From the NCBI GenBank assembly GCA_963744575.1, contig CAVUUF010000014.1:186001-250000 (forward strand): a stretch of 64,000 nucleotides of DNA. The letters are read 5' to 3'. Source of the stretch: Palsa-504 sp963744575. GTDB taxonomy: Bacteria; Actinomycetota; Actinomycetes; Streptosporangiales; Streptosporangiaceae. The stretch's first letter is position 1. Each line of letters opens with the position of its first letter. The notes beneath the pieces were generated by a model. That model saw nothing but the letters and a program-made list of their open reading frames with translations, made no database searches and was not told where the DNA came from. Positions 1 through 7,812 of the stretch are shown one piece after another. The position numbers were made by a program, and so were the translations under genes.

Positions 1-356
1 GCCAGGTCCGCGTGGCCGGGCCGCGGCCTGGTCAGCGGACTGTTCCTGGCCTGCCGGTCCAGCGTCGCCTGGTCCACAGGATCGGGTGACATGACCGTCT
101 CCCACTTAGGCCATTCGGCGTTAGCGACCCTGATCGCGACCGGGCCGCCGAGCGTGCGGCCGTGCCGGACGCCCCCGGTCAGTTCCACCTCGTCCCGCTC
201 GAACGTCATCCGGGCGCCGCGGCCGTAGCCGGCCCGCCTGCGGGCCAGCGCGGTGGCGACGTCCTCGGTGGTTACGCGCACTCCGGCGGGCACGCCCTCG
301 CAGATCGCGACGAGCGCGCGCCCGTGCGATTCGCCTGCGGTCAGCCACCGGAACAT
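1..356 (-). CDS. aroC: Chorismate synthase, N-terminal part (cut by window edge)
   Basis: Makes chorismate from 5-enolpyruvylshikimate 3-phosphate, the last common step of aromatic biosynthesis; the family uses reduced FMN. Only the first 118 codons are present and the frame runs off the left edge. The N-terminus reads MFRWLTAGESHGRALVAICE, the family signature, followed by an Arg-rich RRRAGYGRGARM stretch typical of chorismate synthases and a LTRPRPGHAD segment. The ATG lies 2 nt after the stop of the upstream SseB-like gene, so the two are probably co-translated. Identity is very secure; downstream genes (usually aroK/aroB) are outside the window. Confidence 0.95.
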   Translation of the reverse strand, partial: MFRWLTAGESHGRALVAICEGVPAGVRVTTEDVATALARRRAGYGRGARMTFERDEVELTGGVRHGRTLGGPVAIRVANAEWPKWETVMSPDPVDQATLDRQARNSPLTRPRPGHADL

Positions 357-358
357 GG

Positions 359-1105
359 TCACGATCCTATGGGGTCAGCGGTGACGCCGAACTCGACACC
401 GCGGCGCAGCCGGCCCGCCAGCCGGCCCGCGATGCTGCTGGCCACCCGGTTGACGGCGGGCGGCCAGTCGCCGGCCGCCACGCGGAGCCGGACGGCCAGG
501 TCCACCTCGCGGCTGGGCGCCAGGCTGAAGCCGGCGATCGCGGGCTCGGCGGCGACGGCCGCCGCGACCTCGGCGCGCACGTCCGGGTCCTCGTACGCGG
601 GCGGCACCGGCTGGCCGGCGGCGAGCGCCGCGAGCCGGGCTCCCTCCACCGCCAGCGGCACCGGGCCGGCCACGTCGATGACCACCGCGCACCCGTCGGC
701 GACGGCGGCGCGCCAGACTCGGTCGGCTTCGGCGGGTACCGGCCGGGCGTCCGGCCGCCAGCAGGCGAGTGCGTCCAGGCTGGTGAAGGCGAGCACGGCC
801 GGCCTGCCGTCCCGTCCGATCAGCGTGGGCAGCACCATCTCGCTGTTCTTGTCTCCCTTGGGAGCGGTACCTTCGGTTTTGCCGCCGGCGCTGGCTCCGC
901 TGCCTTCGCTGCCTTCGCTGGCTTCGTCGTCGGCGAGGACGGCGACCACGGGTACGAGCAGGCGCGCTGCGGCCAGCGCGGTCAGTGCGGCCTGCTCGCT
1001 GTCCTGCCCGGCCTGGTACGCGGCCAGCGCCGCGGCCACGCGGGGGTCGGCGCCGCCGTTGTCATCGCGGAACTGCTGTCCGCCAGGGTTCAGGTGCCCG
1101 GACAC
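359..1105 (-). CDS. SseB-family protein
   Basis: A 248-residue protein of the SseB type found widely in actinobacteria; no enzymatic role is established. After an N-terminal helix (ADPRVAAALAAYQAG, then LTALAAARLLVPVVAVLAD) comes an acidic Ser/Glu/Gly-rich linker and a second block with MVLPTLIGRDGRPAVLAFTS, the core SseB motif, then a C-terminal alpha/beta part (VNRVASSIAGRLAGRLRRGVE). I chose the GTG at 1105 because GGGTCGGTGAG precedes it; a longer frame back to 1225 has only low-complexity extra residues. It sits 2 nt upstream of aroC and is likely its operon partner. Confidence 0.8.
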   Translation of the reverse strand: MSGHLNPGGQQFRDDNGGADPRVAAALAAYQAGQDSEQAALTALAAARLLVPVVAVLADDEASEGSEGSGASAGGKTEGTAPKGDKNSEMVLPTLIGRDGRPAVLAFTSLDALACWRPDARPVPAEADRVWRAAVADGCAVVIDVAGPVPLAVEGARLAALAAGQPVPPAYEDPDVRAEVAAAVAAEPAIAGFSLAPSREVDLAVRLRVAAGDWPPAVNRVASSIAGRLAGRLRRGVEFGVTADPIGS

Positions 1106-1439
1106 CTCACCGACCCTATGCCACGCGGCGCCCGCGCTGGTCACAGGCCGTCGGCCGGAGCAGCCGCCCGGCGTCCCGGCGGCCGGCCTTCGGCGGTTCG
1201 GCGGCCGGCCCAATGGGACCGACACCGCCGCCTCCGGTAAGTTACGCGACTCGTGTGAGCTATGTGCGAGCCGTTACCGTGTTCTCCAGTCACCCGGGCG
1301 GCCGGTCGTGACTGATCGGATGCCAGGAGTAACGAATTCTCTGAATGAGCCGCTTTCCGGCTAATGATGGCCCTGAACTCGGCACAATCGGTTGGGGCGG
1401 GGAATACACATGCGCACGCCTACGGAGAAGGGAGCGTGG
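1106..1439. other. Divergent intergenic region
   Basis: This gap separates the SseB/aroC pair (leftward) from the two unknown genes to the right, so promoters for both directions must lie here. I see no RNA gene, no clear terminator and no convincing -35/-10 pair. Open frames across it on both strands are GC-rich shadows. Confidence 0.5.
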
Positions 1440-1847
1440 GTGACCCAGCCCGAGCGACTGGCGGTTATCGCACCGGGCACGCCAATGTGGAAGGCTGTGC
1501 CGCCGCGCCTGGTCGGCCCCTACTTGACCGGCCAGCGCACCGTGCTGGCCGGCTACGTTTACCGTGCCCAGGACGTCCGCTTCCACAACCCCGCCGAGGC
1601 CTACCTCGCCCTCAGTCTGGGCTGGGAGGGTTCGGAGTTCACCCCGCACATGAGCGAGATCTACCTGCTGGCCTGGCTGGCCAGGGCGATCGACGGCTAC
1701 CTGCCCGCTTCGGCTCATGGCGTCCCCGAGTTCTACCTCGAGCCGATCGCTATACCCGTCGGGGCGGGCATGTGCCGGCTCGGCCCGGACGGGGACCAGC
1801 TGGTGGCCCGCTACGACGGCATGGCCTGGCAGCGGATGGAGCCGTAA
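1440..1847 (+). CDS. Hypothetical protein, 135 aa
   Basis: Not recognised. The protein is soluble-looking with aromatic-rich, ordered sequence (RLVGPYLTGQ, YVYRAQDVRFHNPAEAYLALSLGWEG, IYLLAWLARAIDGYLPAS) and no signal peptide or membrane span. I chose the GTG at 1440 because AAGGGAG lies 5 nt upstream; in-frame ATGs at 1392 and 1410 have weaker sites. The next gene begins 3 nt after its stop, so the two form a coupled pair. The conserved-looking middle suggests a real folded domain, but no function can be assigned. Confidence 0.6.
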   Translation: MTQPERLAVIAPGTPMWKAVPPRLVGPYLTGQRTVLAGYVYRAQDVRFHNPAEAYLALSLGWEGSEFTPHMSEIYLLAWLARAIDGYLPASAHGVPEFYLEPIAIPVGAGMCRLGPDGDQLVARYDGMAWQRMEP

Positions 1848-1850
1848 GCC

Positions 1851-2936
1851 ATGCGATACCGGCTGATGGCCACCTACCTCGGCGTCCCCTACCACGTTGG
1901 CCTAGGTCCCGACGGTAACGACGCGACGCTGTTCTCTCCGGCGCCGCCGCCGGACGAGCCGGGCTTCACCGCCGCCGGCGGGCACTGGCGCAAGCAGGTT
2001 CTCGTCGCCGACCTCGACGCGCTGTGGCAGTCCCGCCTGGTTGGCGAGTACCGCGATGAGCCCTGCCTGGTTCTCGACGATCTCGGTGACCGCTTGCACA
2101 TCGCCTATCTGGGCCGGGACGCGGTCCAGGCCAGGCAGCTAGGCTACTGGGAGATCGACCGGGAGGTCTTCGAGGTCGTGGTGGCCCGGCCTGACGTCAC
2201 TGAGCTGACCGAGGAGCGGGTGGATTACCAGCTGGCTTCGGCCATGTTCCCGCCGTCGAACCGGGATCCGGCAGCCCAGGCGCGGATGCAGCCGACGGGC
2301 CGCGGCGCAGGCGAGCCCCAGTCGTTCGCCCCTCAGCCGCTCGCCCCTCAGGCGGATAGGTCGCCGCCAGGCGGGTCGCCGCCGTCGGTGGCCGAGCGGA
2401 CCAGCCCGCTGCGGGCGGTGCCGCGCTCCGGGCCGGCGCCCCAGGTTGACCACCGGCCGGGTCCCCGGCTAGCTCCTCGGCCTGAGCGGTGGGCCGAGCC
2501 TGAGCGACGGGCCGAGCCGCCGGTCCCGGCGCATCGGCGGCGGGACCGGCGGCGGGACCGGGTGCCTCAGTCGGTCTTCGCCGAACTCCTCACTCTGGCC
2601 GCCATCCCGCATGCGGCGTACTCGGTCGACGAGGAAATCCCGGGTGCCATGTGCCTGGTCAAAGCGGACGACGGCTTCGAGGTGTTCAGCCGGACCGACG
2701 ACGCCCGGCTGGACGTGCGCTTCTTCGAAGACGAGGAAGCGGCCTACTTCTACCTGTTCGGCGTCCTGGCGGCCGAGGCGGTGCTCAGTGGCCGCCTGCG
2801 GCCGGGCACCGCCAACGGGTGGGTCAACGGATCGGGCGGGCCCGGAGCGCCCTCGACCCTGAGGGAAAACGTTTCGAAGTACTTACGGGCCTGGAAGTTA
2901 CCCAAATCGTCATCGCAGCCAGTTATCGTTAATTAG
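1851..2936 (+). CDS. Hypothetical two-domain protein, 361 aa
   Basis: Not recognised. An N-terminal globular part (about residues 1-130, beginning MRYRLMATYLGVPYHVGLGP) is joined by a long Pro/Arg/Ala-rich disordered linker (about 135-235) to a C-terminal globular part (about 240-325: FAELLTLAAIPHAAYSVDEE, FFEDEEAAYFYLFGVLAAEA). The start ATG is 3 nt after the upstream stop. A strong hairpin follows the stop directly, which closes the two-gene unit. Two globular ends on a flexible linker suggest binding or scaffolding, but this is inference. Confidence 0.6.
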   Translation: MRYRLMATYLGVPYHVGLGPDGNDATLFSPAPPPDEPGFTAAGGHWRKQVLVADLDALWQSRLVGEYRDEPCLVLDDLGDRLHIAYLGRDAVQARQLGYWEIDREVFEVVVARPDVTELTEERVDYQLASAMFPPSNRDPAAQARMQPTGRGAGEPQSFAPQPLAPQADRSPPGGSPPSVAERTSPLRAVPRSGPAPQVDHRPGPRLAPRPERWAEPERRAEPPVPAHRRRDRRRDRVPQSVFAELLTLAAIPHAAYSVDEEIPGAMCLVKADDGFEVFSRTDDARLDVRFFEDEEAAYFYLFGVLAAEAVLSGRLRPGTANGWVNGSGGPGAPSTLRENVSKYLRAWKLPKSSSQPVIVN

Positions 2937-2981
2937 CCGGCGGGGCTGACGGTCCCCCGCTCCCCAAGCAGCCCCGTCGGC
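2936..2981 (+). terminator. Hairpin terminator after the unknown gene pair
   Basis: GCCGGCGGGGCTG at 2936-2948 pairs with CAGCCCCGTCGGC at 2969-2981 (12 of 13 positions plus one G-T), with a 20-nt loop. The left arm begins on the last base of the stop codon. There is no U-tract, as is common in high-GC actinobacteria. Confidence 0.6.
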
Positions 2982-3047
2982 CTCATTGATCATAAGACCG
3001 GTGAATTCGGGATTTTAGTACCGCTGATGAATTCCATTCTCATTACT

Positions 3048-3065
3048 AGCCAAACGTTATTGGCT
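3048..3065. promoter_or_regulatory. Perfect 6-bp inverted repeat upstream of the DUF2877 gene
   Basis: AGCCAA, six-base spacer, TTGGCT lies in a locally AT-rich stretch 50 bp upstream of the DUF2877 start. It could be an operator or a small RNA hairpin; nothing in the sequence decides between them. Confidence 0.3.
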
Positions 3066-3114
3066 TTCCCTTCAGACCCGATGGCTAGCGCTGCGCAGGC
3101 AGTACTGTGGCTGC

Positions 3115-4017
3115 GTGGCTGTTTCTCCTGCCGACGCGGAGACTGGTGCGGCTGGCCACAGCGCCGAGCCCGCCGTAGCCGCCGGGGTGGCCAGCCTGGC
3201 GGTCCGGGACCTGGTGCGCGGCCCCCGGCGTCACGGCAAGGTGCTGGCTGCCCTGCCGGACGCCATCTACCTGGAATTCGGCGAGGCGGTGCCAGAACCG
3301 CGGGTGATCGCGGTCTCCCCGCCGGACGCCATCAGGCTGCCGAACGCGATCATCACCGGTCCTCGGGAGTCACGTCCCCCCGGTCAGCCACCCGGCGCCG
3401 CGGAGTGCTGGGCGGGCGGGAGCCGGGTGATGGCCTGCGGCCTCGACATCAGGATCGTCCGCTGGTGGGATCCGTCACCGGTGTTCGGGCCGCTGTCCCG
3501 GGCCAGGCTGGATCACGGCTCGGGTGTCCTGGCCAGGCTCTACGCCGCGGCCGAGCATGCTCCGGGCCTGGCGGGACAGGACGGCCCCGGCGAACTGGCG
3601 GCGGCCTGCGCCAGCGGCGACCTGGCCGGGGCGGTGGAAGCGGCCGAGCGCCTGGTGGGGTTCGGCCCGGGCTTGGTGCCGAGCGGCGACAGCGTGGTCA
3701 GCGGCGTGCTGCTCGCGCTCAGGCTGCTGGGCGGCGCCATTTCCGGCGGGATCCGGGCGGTTTGGCTCGCCAACTGGCTCAGCGCGTCGGTGACCTGCGA
3801 CGCGGCCCAGCGGACCACCACGCTGGGAGCGTCGCTACTGCACTGCGCGGCCCGGGGCCAGGCCGCAGCCGAGATGTCCGCCGTGCTGCTCGGGATGGCC
3901 GGCCAGGAGCCGCTCGAGCCGGCCGCGTCCCGGCTGCTGGCGGCGGCCCAGGGCGTCGATCTCGCCTGGGGGCTGGTCGCGGGCTGCCGCGCCGCGCTGC
4001 TTTTGTCCGTAAGCTAA
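3115..4017 (+). CDS. DUF2877 (AllH-like) protein
   Basis: Belongs to DUF2877, the family that includes AllH, a subunit linked to oxamate carbamoyltransferase in allantoin breakdown. The diagnostic motif is visible about two-thirds in: GFGPGLVPSGDSVVSGVLLA, matching the family's GxGPGLxPSGDD, with Ser replacing the final Asp. Starts at a GTG; length 300 aa is normal. An aldose epimerase starts 5 nt after its stop. XdhC and a MocA-type nucleotidyltransferase nearby suit a purine-catabolic or molybdoenzyme context, but no allantoin enzymes are in the window, so the exact substrate is unknown. Confidence 0.75.
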   Translation: MAVSPADAETGAAGHSAEPAVAAGVASLAVRDLVRGPRRHGKVLAALPDAIYLEFGEAVPEPRVIAVSPPDAIRLPNAIITGPRESRPPGQPPGAAECWAGGSRVMACGLDIRIVRWWDPSPVFGPLSRARLDHGSGVLARLYAAAEHAPGLAGQDGPGELAAACASGDLAGAVEAAERLVGFGPGLVPSGDSVVSGVLLALRLLGGAISGGIRAVWLANWLSASVTCDAAQRTTTLGASLLHCAARGQAAAEMSAVLLGMAGQEPLEPAASRLLAAAQGVDLAWGLVAGCRAALLLSVS

Positions 4018-4022
4018 GCCAC

Positions 4023-4946
4023 GTGATTGTTCCGCTTACCGGGGTGCAGTACGAGATCGAGGCCGGCCAGTACCTGGCCACGGTGACCGAACTTGGTGCC
4101 GGGCTGCGCGAGCTCTCCTTCCGCGGTCAGCCGGTGATCGCCGGCTACCAGGCCGACGAGATGCCGCCGGCCGGCGCGGGCCAGCTGCTGGCCCCGTGGC
4201 CGAACCGGGTCGACGGCGGCAGGTACGTTTTCGGCGGCACCGAATACCAGCTGGCCCTCACCGAGCCGGGCCGGGCGAACGCCATCCACGGCTTGACCCG
4301 CTGGACCGCGTGGACTGCCGTCCGGCAGGACGCCGACGCGGTGCTGCTCCGCAGCGCTCCGCACGGCTACCAGGGGTACCCGTTCGGCCTGGAAATCGAG
4401 GCCGAATACCGCCTGGACGCGGGCACCGGGCTGCAGGTGACCGTGACCGCGCGCAATCGCGGCAGCCACGCCGCACCGTACGGCACCGGCTCGCACCCGT
4501 ACCTGACCGTCAGGACGCCTTCGGTCGACGGCTGCGAGCTGACCCTGCCGGCCGAATCCTGGCTGCCGATGGACGATCGCGGCATCCCGTCCGGATCGCC
4601 GGAGCGGGTCGAGGGCACTTCTTATGATTTCCGGCAGGCCCGCGCCATCGGCGCCACCGTGCTCGACCACGCGCTCACCGCGCTGAGCCGCGACGGCGAC
4701 GGCCGCGCCTGGGCCTGCCTCGCTGCCGACGGCGGGGCCGGGCCCCGGGTGAGCCTGTGGGCGGGCGAGGGCTACCGCTGGCTTCAGGTGTTCACCGGTG
4801 ACCCGCTGGGGCCGGACCGCCGCCGCAAGGCGGTGGCCATCGAACCCATGACCTGCCCGCCGAACGCGTTCGTGACCGCCGACGACCTGCTCGTGCTCGA
4901 GCCGGGCGAGAAGGTAACCCACAGCTGGGGCATCCAGGCCCGCTGA
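4023..4946 (+). CDS. Aldose 1-epimerase family protein
   Basis: A galactose-mutarotase-type fold enzyme interconverting anomers of a free aldose. The expected active-site residues are all present: LAPWPNR (Asn61/Arg62), AIHGL (His89), GSHPYL (catalytic His158) and, near the C-terminus, AIEPMTCPPNAF with the catalytic Glu. The length of 307 aa is typical. GTG 4023 is the first start after the DUF2877 stop; a much longer open frame upstream is a shadow of that gene. Its last 155 bp are also open on the other strand as the C-terminal tail of the MocA-like gene, so the two genes converge and overlap. Confidence 0.85.
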   Translation: MIVPLTGVQYEIEAGQYLATVTELGAGLRELSFRGQPVIAGYQADEMPPAGAGQLLAPWPNRVDGGRYVFGGTEYQLALTEPGRANAIHGLTRWTAWTAVRQDADAVLLRSAPHGYQGYPFGLEIEAEYRLDAGTGLQVTVTARNRGSHAAPYGTGSHPYLTVRTPSVDGCELTLPAESWLPMDDRGIPSGSPERVEGTSYDFRQARAIGATVLDHALTALSRDGDGRAWACLAADGGAGPRVSLWAGEGYRWLQVFTGDPLGPDRRRKAVAIEPMTCPPNAFVTADDLLVLEPGEKVTHSWGIQAR

Positions 4947-5559
4947 GGTGACCGTGGGACCGGCGGGCGGCTGGTCCGCGACGGCCGGCGACGCGGGCCA
5001 GGTCGGCGGGGGTGTCGATGTCGTCGGGTCGGCCGGTGTCGCCGCATTCGACCAGCGTGACGAGGTCCGGGTGGGCGCGCAGGAAGACCCGGGCGCCCTG
5101 GTCGCCGGCGGCCGTCGCGCTGACCTCAGGCCAGTGCCCGCGGGCCAGCAGGACGGGATTGCGCGGCAGGCCCTCGTAGGCGGCCACCGCCACATCGGCC
5201 CCGGCCCGGTATGCGGCGATCAGGCGGCCGACCGCCGCTGGGCCCACCAGCGGCTGGTCGGCCAGCGCGACCACCGCGGCGTCCGCGTCCGCGGGCAGGG
5301 CCCGGAGGGCGGCGCGAAGCGAGGATCCCATGCCGGTGCGCCACTCCGTGTTGTGGACGATCTGTACCTGGCGCTCGGTGGCCAGTTCGAGCCGGGCGGC
5401 ACCGGTGACGACGAGAACCGGGGCCGCGCCGCCGTCCAGGAGCATATCGACGCCGCGCTCGGCGAGGGTCTGCCCGTCCCACTCCACCAGCGCCTTCGGC
5501 CGGCCGAACCGGGAACCCTCCCCCGCGGCCAGCAGCACCCCGGCAATTCTCTCGCGCAC
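4792..5559 (-). CDS. MocA/MobA-type nucleotidyltransferase
   Basis: NTP-transferase domain protein likely to add CMP or GMP to molybdopterin, or a related nucleotidyl transfer. N-terminal GVLLAAGEGSRFGRPKALVE is the NTP-binding signature with the conserved Lys; TGMGSSLRAAL, ALADQPLVGP and PRNPVLLARGHW are the MocA hallmarks. The domain ends near residue 195 (DIDTPADLARV), yet the frame stays open for about 60 more Arg/Gly/Pro-rich residues that lie antisense to the epimerase gene. Starts with GTG. XdhC, the partner used in molybdenum hydroxylase maturation, is encoded next on the same strand but about 400 bp away. Confidence 0.8.
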   Translation of the reverse strand: MRERIAGVLLAAGEGSRFGRPKALVEWDGQTLAERGVDMLLDGGAAPVLVVTGAARLELATERQVQIVHNTEWRTGMGSSLRAALRALPADADAAVVALADQPLVGPAAVGRLIAAYRAGADVAVAAYEGLPRNPVLLARGHWPEVSATAAGDQGARVFLRAHPDLVTLVECGDTGRPDDIDTPADLARVAGRRGPAARRSHGHLSGPGCPSCGLPSRPARARAGRRRSRTRSAGRSWVRWPPPCGGGPAPAGHR

Positions 5560-5973
5560 GGGGCCAAGGGTATGCGCAGTACCCGCTGCCCGACCGGCAT
5601 TGATATCATCCGGGATCTACGATTACCCGCTCGGCGGCAAAGGCAATTCCGCGGCCGACCGCGAGGCGGCCAGGCAACTGAGCGGCGATTCCGATGTCGC
5701 GGAGATAGCGCGCGACAATCGGTCGTTTCTCGCGCCGGGTAGTTGCGCTATCTGGCCATCGAGGGAGGAATCCGGCAGTTTCTCGACCTCGGCAGCCAAA
5801 ACGGTCCGTCGCACGCCTTGGTCCCCCCGGCGTAACAGCATCGCTGCCACATCGATGTCGCCCCAGCGACATCGCTGCCACATCGATGCTGTTCCCGGGC
5901 GAGCGCCGATGCGGATCCGGGGCCGCCGGGCGGAGATAGGGTTCTAGACACCGAGACCGGCCAGGATGTTCGG
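5560..5973. other. Non-coding gap between MocA-like gene and xdhC
   Basis: No convincing gene. Short frames here have codon usage unlike the neighbours. The right third carries a duplicated CATCGATG-containing element (see the repeat at 5834-5893). The promoter of the MocA-like gene should lie here; I cannot place it with confidence. Confidence 0.5.
5834..5893. repeat. Duplicated 19-bp motif inside an imperfect palindrome
   Basis: CATCGCTGCCACATCGATG occurs exactly twice, at 5839-5857 and 5870-5888 (31-bp period). The flanks AACAGCATCG and CGATGCTGTT are inverted copies, so the whole 60-bp block is an imperfect palindrome as well as a direct repeat. A related sequence with CATCGATG and GCCACATTGCTG appears in the intergenic DNA at about 11505-11550. 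Confidence 0.65.
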
Positions 5974-7125
5974 CTAGCCGGCGAACTGGTGGTGGATGCG
6001 GCCTTCGGTAGCGGTCAGCGGGTGGCCGGTGCCGCCCCAGCGGAGCTGGATCAGCTCGGCGGCGATGGACACCGCGGTCTCCTCCGGTGTCCTGGCCCCG
6101 AGGTCCAGCCCGATCGGCGAGCGCAGCCGGGCCAGTTCGTGTTCGGTCAGGCCGACCTCACGCAGCCGGGCCAGTCGGTCGTCGTGGGTGCGCCGGCTGC
6201 CCATCGCGCCGATGTATCCGGCCGGGGTGCGCAGCGCCACCTCGAGCAGCGGGACGTCGAACTTCGGGTCGTGGGTGAGCACGCAGATGACGGTCCTCGC
6301 GTCCACCTCGGTCGCGGCCAGGAAGCGGTGCGGCCACTCGACCACGACCTCGTCGGCGTCGGGGAACCTGGAGGGGGTGGCGAACACCTTCCGCGCGTCG
6401 CACACGGTGACGTGGTAGCCGAGGAACTTGCCGACCCGCGCGACGGCGGCGGCGAAGTCGATGGCGCCGAAGACGAGCATCCGCGGCGGCGGCGCGAACG
6501 AGTTCACGAACACGCTCAGGTCGTCGCCCCGGCGTTCCCCGTGCTCGCCGTACCGGCGGATGCCGGTCAGGCCCTGGGCCAGCATGCCGCGGACGTCGTC
6601 GTCGACCGCCGCGTCCAGTCGCGCCGATCCCAGGGTCCCGGACGGGCCGCAGTGCCAGCCGTCCGACGGAGGACGGTCGCTGGCCCAGATCACCCGCCGC
6701 GCGCCGATCCGGCCCGGCCCGGCGATCACCGTCGCGACTGCGACCGGCTCGCCGCGCTCGACCGCCGCGGCGATCTCGCTCAGCTCGGGGAAGCTGGCCC
6801 GATCGACCCGCTCGACGAAGATGTCGATGATCCCGCCGCAGGTCAGGCCGACCGCGAACGCGTCGTCGTCGCTGACCCCGTAGGTCTCGAGGACCGCGTC
6901 GCCGGTCTGGCAGACGTCCTGCGACAGCTCGTACACGGCGCCTTCGACGCAGCCGCCAGAGACGCTGCCGACCACCTCGTGGCCGGCCGAGGCCGACACC
7001 GCCAGCGCCGCGCCAGGGTCACGTGGTGCGCTGCGGTAGGTACGCACCACGGTGGCCAGGCCGAAGGTTTCCCCGGCCTCCCACCACTTGGTGATCCTGC
7101 TCAGGATGTCACGCACGTGTCTCAC
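5974..7125 (-). CDS. xdhC: XdhC/CoxI-family molybdoenzyme maturation protein
   Basis: XdhC-family chaperone; known members bind molybdenum cofactor, help sulfurate it and deliver it to xanthine dehydrogenase or CO-dehydrogenase-type enzymes. The N-terminal XdhC_CoxI domain shows GSVSGGCVEGAVYE and VGLTCGGIIDIF with the two conserved Cys. The C-terminal Rossmann domain shows MLVFGAIDFAAAVARVGKFL, CVLTHDPKFD, GAMGSRRTHDDRL and LDLGARTPEETAVSIAAE. At 383 aa both domains are complete. No molybdoenzyme structural genes are in the window. It is separated by 180 bp from the hisG operon. Confidence 0.88.
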   Translation of the reverse strand: MRHVRDILSRITKWWEAGETFGLATVVRTYRSAPRDPGAALAVSASAGHEVVGSVSGGCVEGAVYELSQDVCQTGDAVLETYGVSDDDAFAVGLTCGGIIDIFVERVDRASFPELSEIAAAVERGEPVAVATVIAGPGRIGARRVIWASDRPPSDGWHCGPSGTLGSARLDAAVDDDVRGMLAQGLTGIRRYGEHGERRGDDLSVFVNSFAPPPRMLVFGAIDFAAAVARVGKFLGYHVTVCDARKVFATPSRFPDADEVVVEWPHRFLAATEVDARTVICVLTHDPKFDVPLLEVALRTPAGYIGAMGSRRTHDDRLARLREVGLTEHELARLRSPIGLDLGARTPEETAVSIAAELIQLRWGGTGHPLTATEGRIHHQFAG

Positions 7126-7306
7126 CTTGGCTCATGTCCGCCAGAACCTGCCGTCTTTCCAGCGTATTCCAAGCGGGGGCGGCCGCCTGGCTGGCGGCCG
7201 CCCCGGGTTCGGTCGTGCTGGGCTTCTGGTGGCTGGCCAGGGCCGGAACCAGCCGGTGCGAACCACGATCGCGCATGCCCTGGGACGGCCGGGCGGGCGC
7301 TGAGGG

Positions 7307-7810
7307 CTAGCGCGGACGATCGCGGACGGTGGCCGCCGCGAGGCGCATCAGGTCGGGAATGTCCGGATGCGCGGGACGTTCCTCGGCGCTCAGGTCGGCG
7401 GCCGTGAGCCAGCCGTACTTATCGGTGGTGGCCTGTTCCCACTGGTCCAGGCCCTCCAGGCTCACCTCGGCCGACTCGGCCAGGACCGCGTAGAAGACCT
7501 GGTCCTGGATGATGCGGTGGCCGCCCCAGGAGAACTCGATTGTGTTCTCCGCGATGGGCTCGCCGAGGCGCTCGGGGTCGACCGAGATGCGGGTCTCCTC
7601 GTACAGTTCGCGGGCGCCCGCGTCGCGCAGCGACTCCGCCGGGTCGGCCGCGCCGCCGACGGTGAACCAGAAGGGGCGATCCGGATGATGAGGGTCCCAG
7701 CCGTGCAGCAGGAGCACGCGCCCCTCGGGGTCGACGGGCAGCACCCTGGCCGTCTGCCTGCGGATGGCCGGCTTGTCCCTGAGCGCCTCGTCCGGCGGGG
7801 GCACGGTCAC
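7307..7810 (-). CDS. NUDIX hydrolase
   Basis: Hydrolyses a nucleoside diphosphate linked to some moiety X; substrate unknown. The Nudix box is read as G-AADPA-E-SLRDAGA-RELYEET-R-I; the catalytic REXXEE Glu residues are intact, but the near-terminal Gly of the consensus is Arg. Preceded by an RVLLLHGWDP strand and followed by QDQVFYAVL. The GTG start is 2 nt after the hisG stop, so it ends the rib-his operon and is translationally coupled. A housekeeping clean-up role is possible but unproven. Confidence 0.85.
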   Translation of the reverse strand: MTVPPPDEALRDKPAIRRQTARVLPVDPEGRVLLLHGWDPHHPDRPFWFTVGGAADPAESLRDAGARELYEETRISVDPERLGEPIAENTIEFSWGGHRIIQDQVFYAVLAESAEVSLEGLDQWEQATTDKYGWLTAADLSAEERPAHPDIPDLMRLAAATVRDRPR

Positions 7811-7812
7811 GG

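Noticed and set aside
3027..4022. N-terminal extension of the epimerase frame back to 3027
   Set aside because: It overlaps the DUF2877 gene in another frame and is Arg/Gly-rich; the domain starts at GTG 4023.
5606..5947. Small open frames on both strands upstream of xdhC
   Set aside because: No ribosome sites, no domain-like sequence, and they run across the duplicated CATCGATG element.
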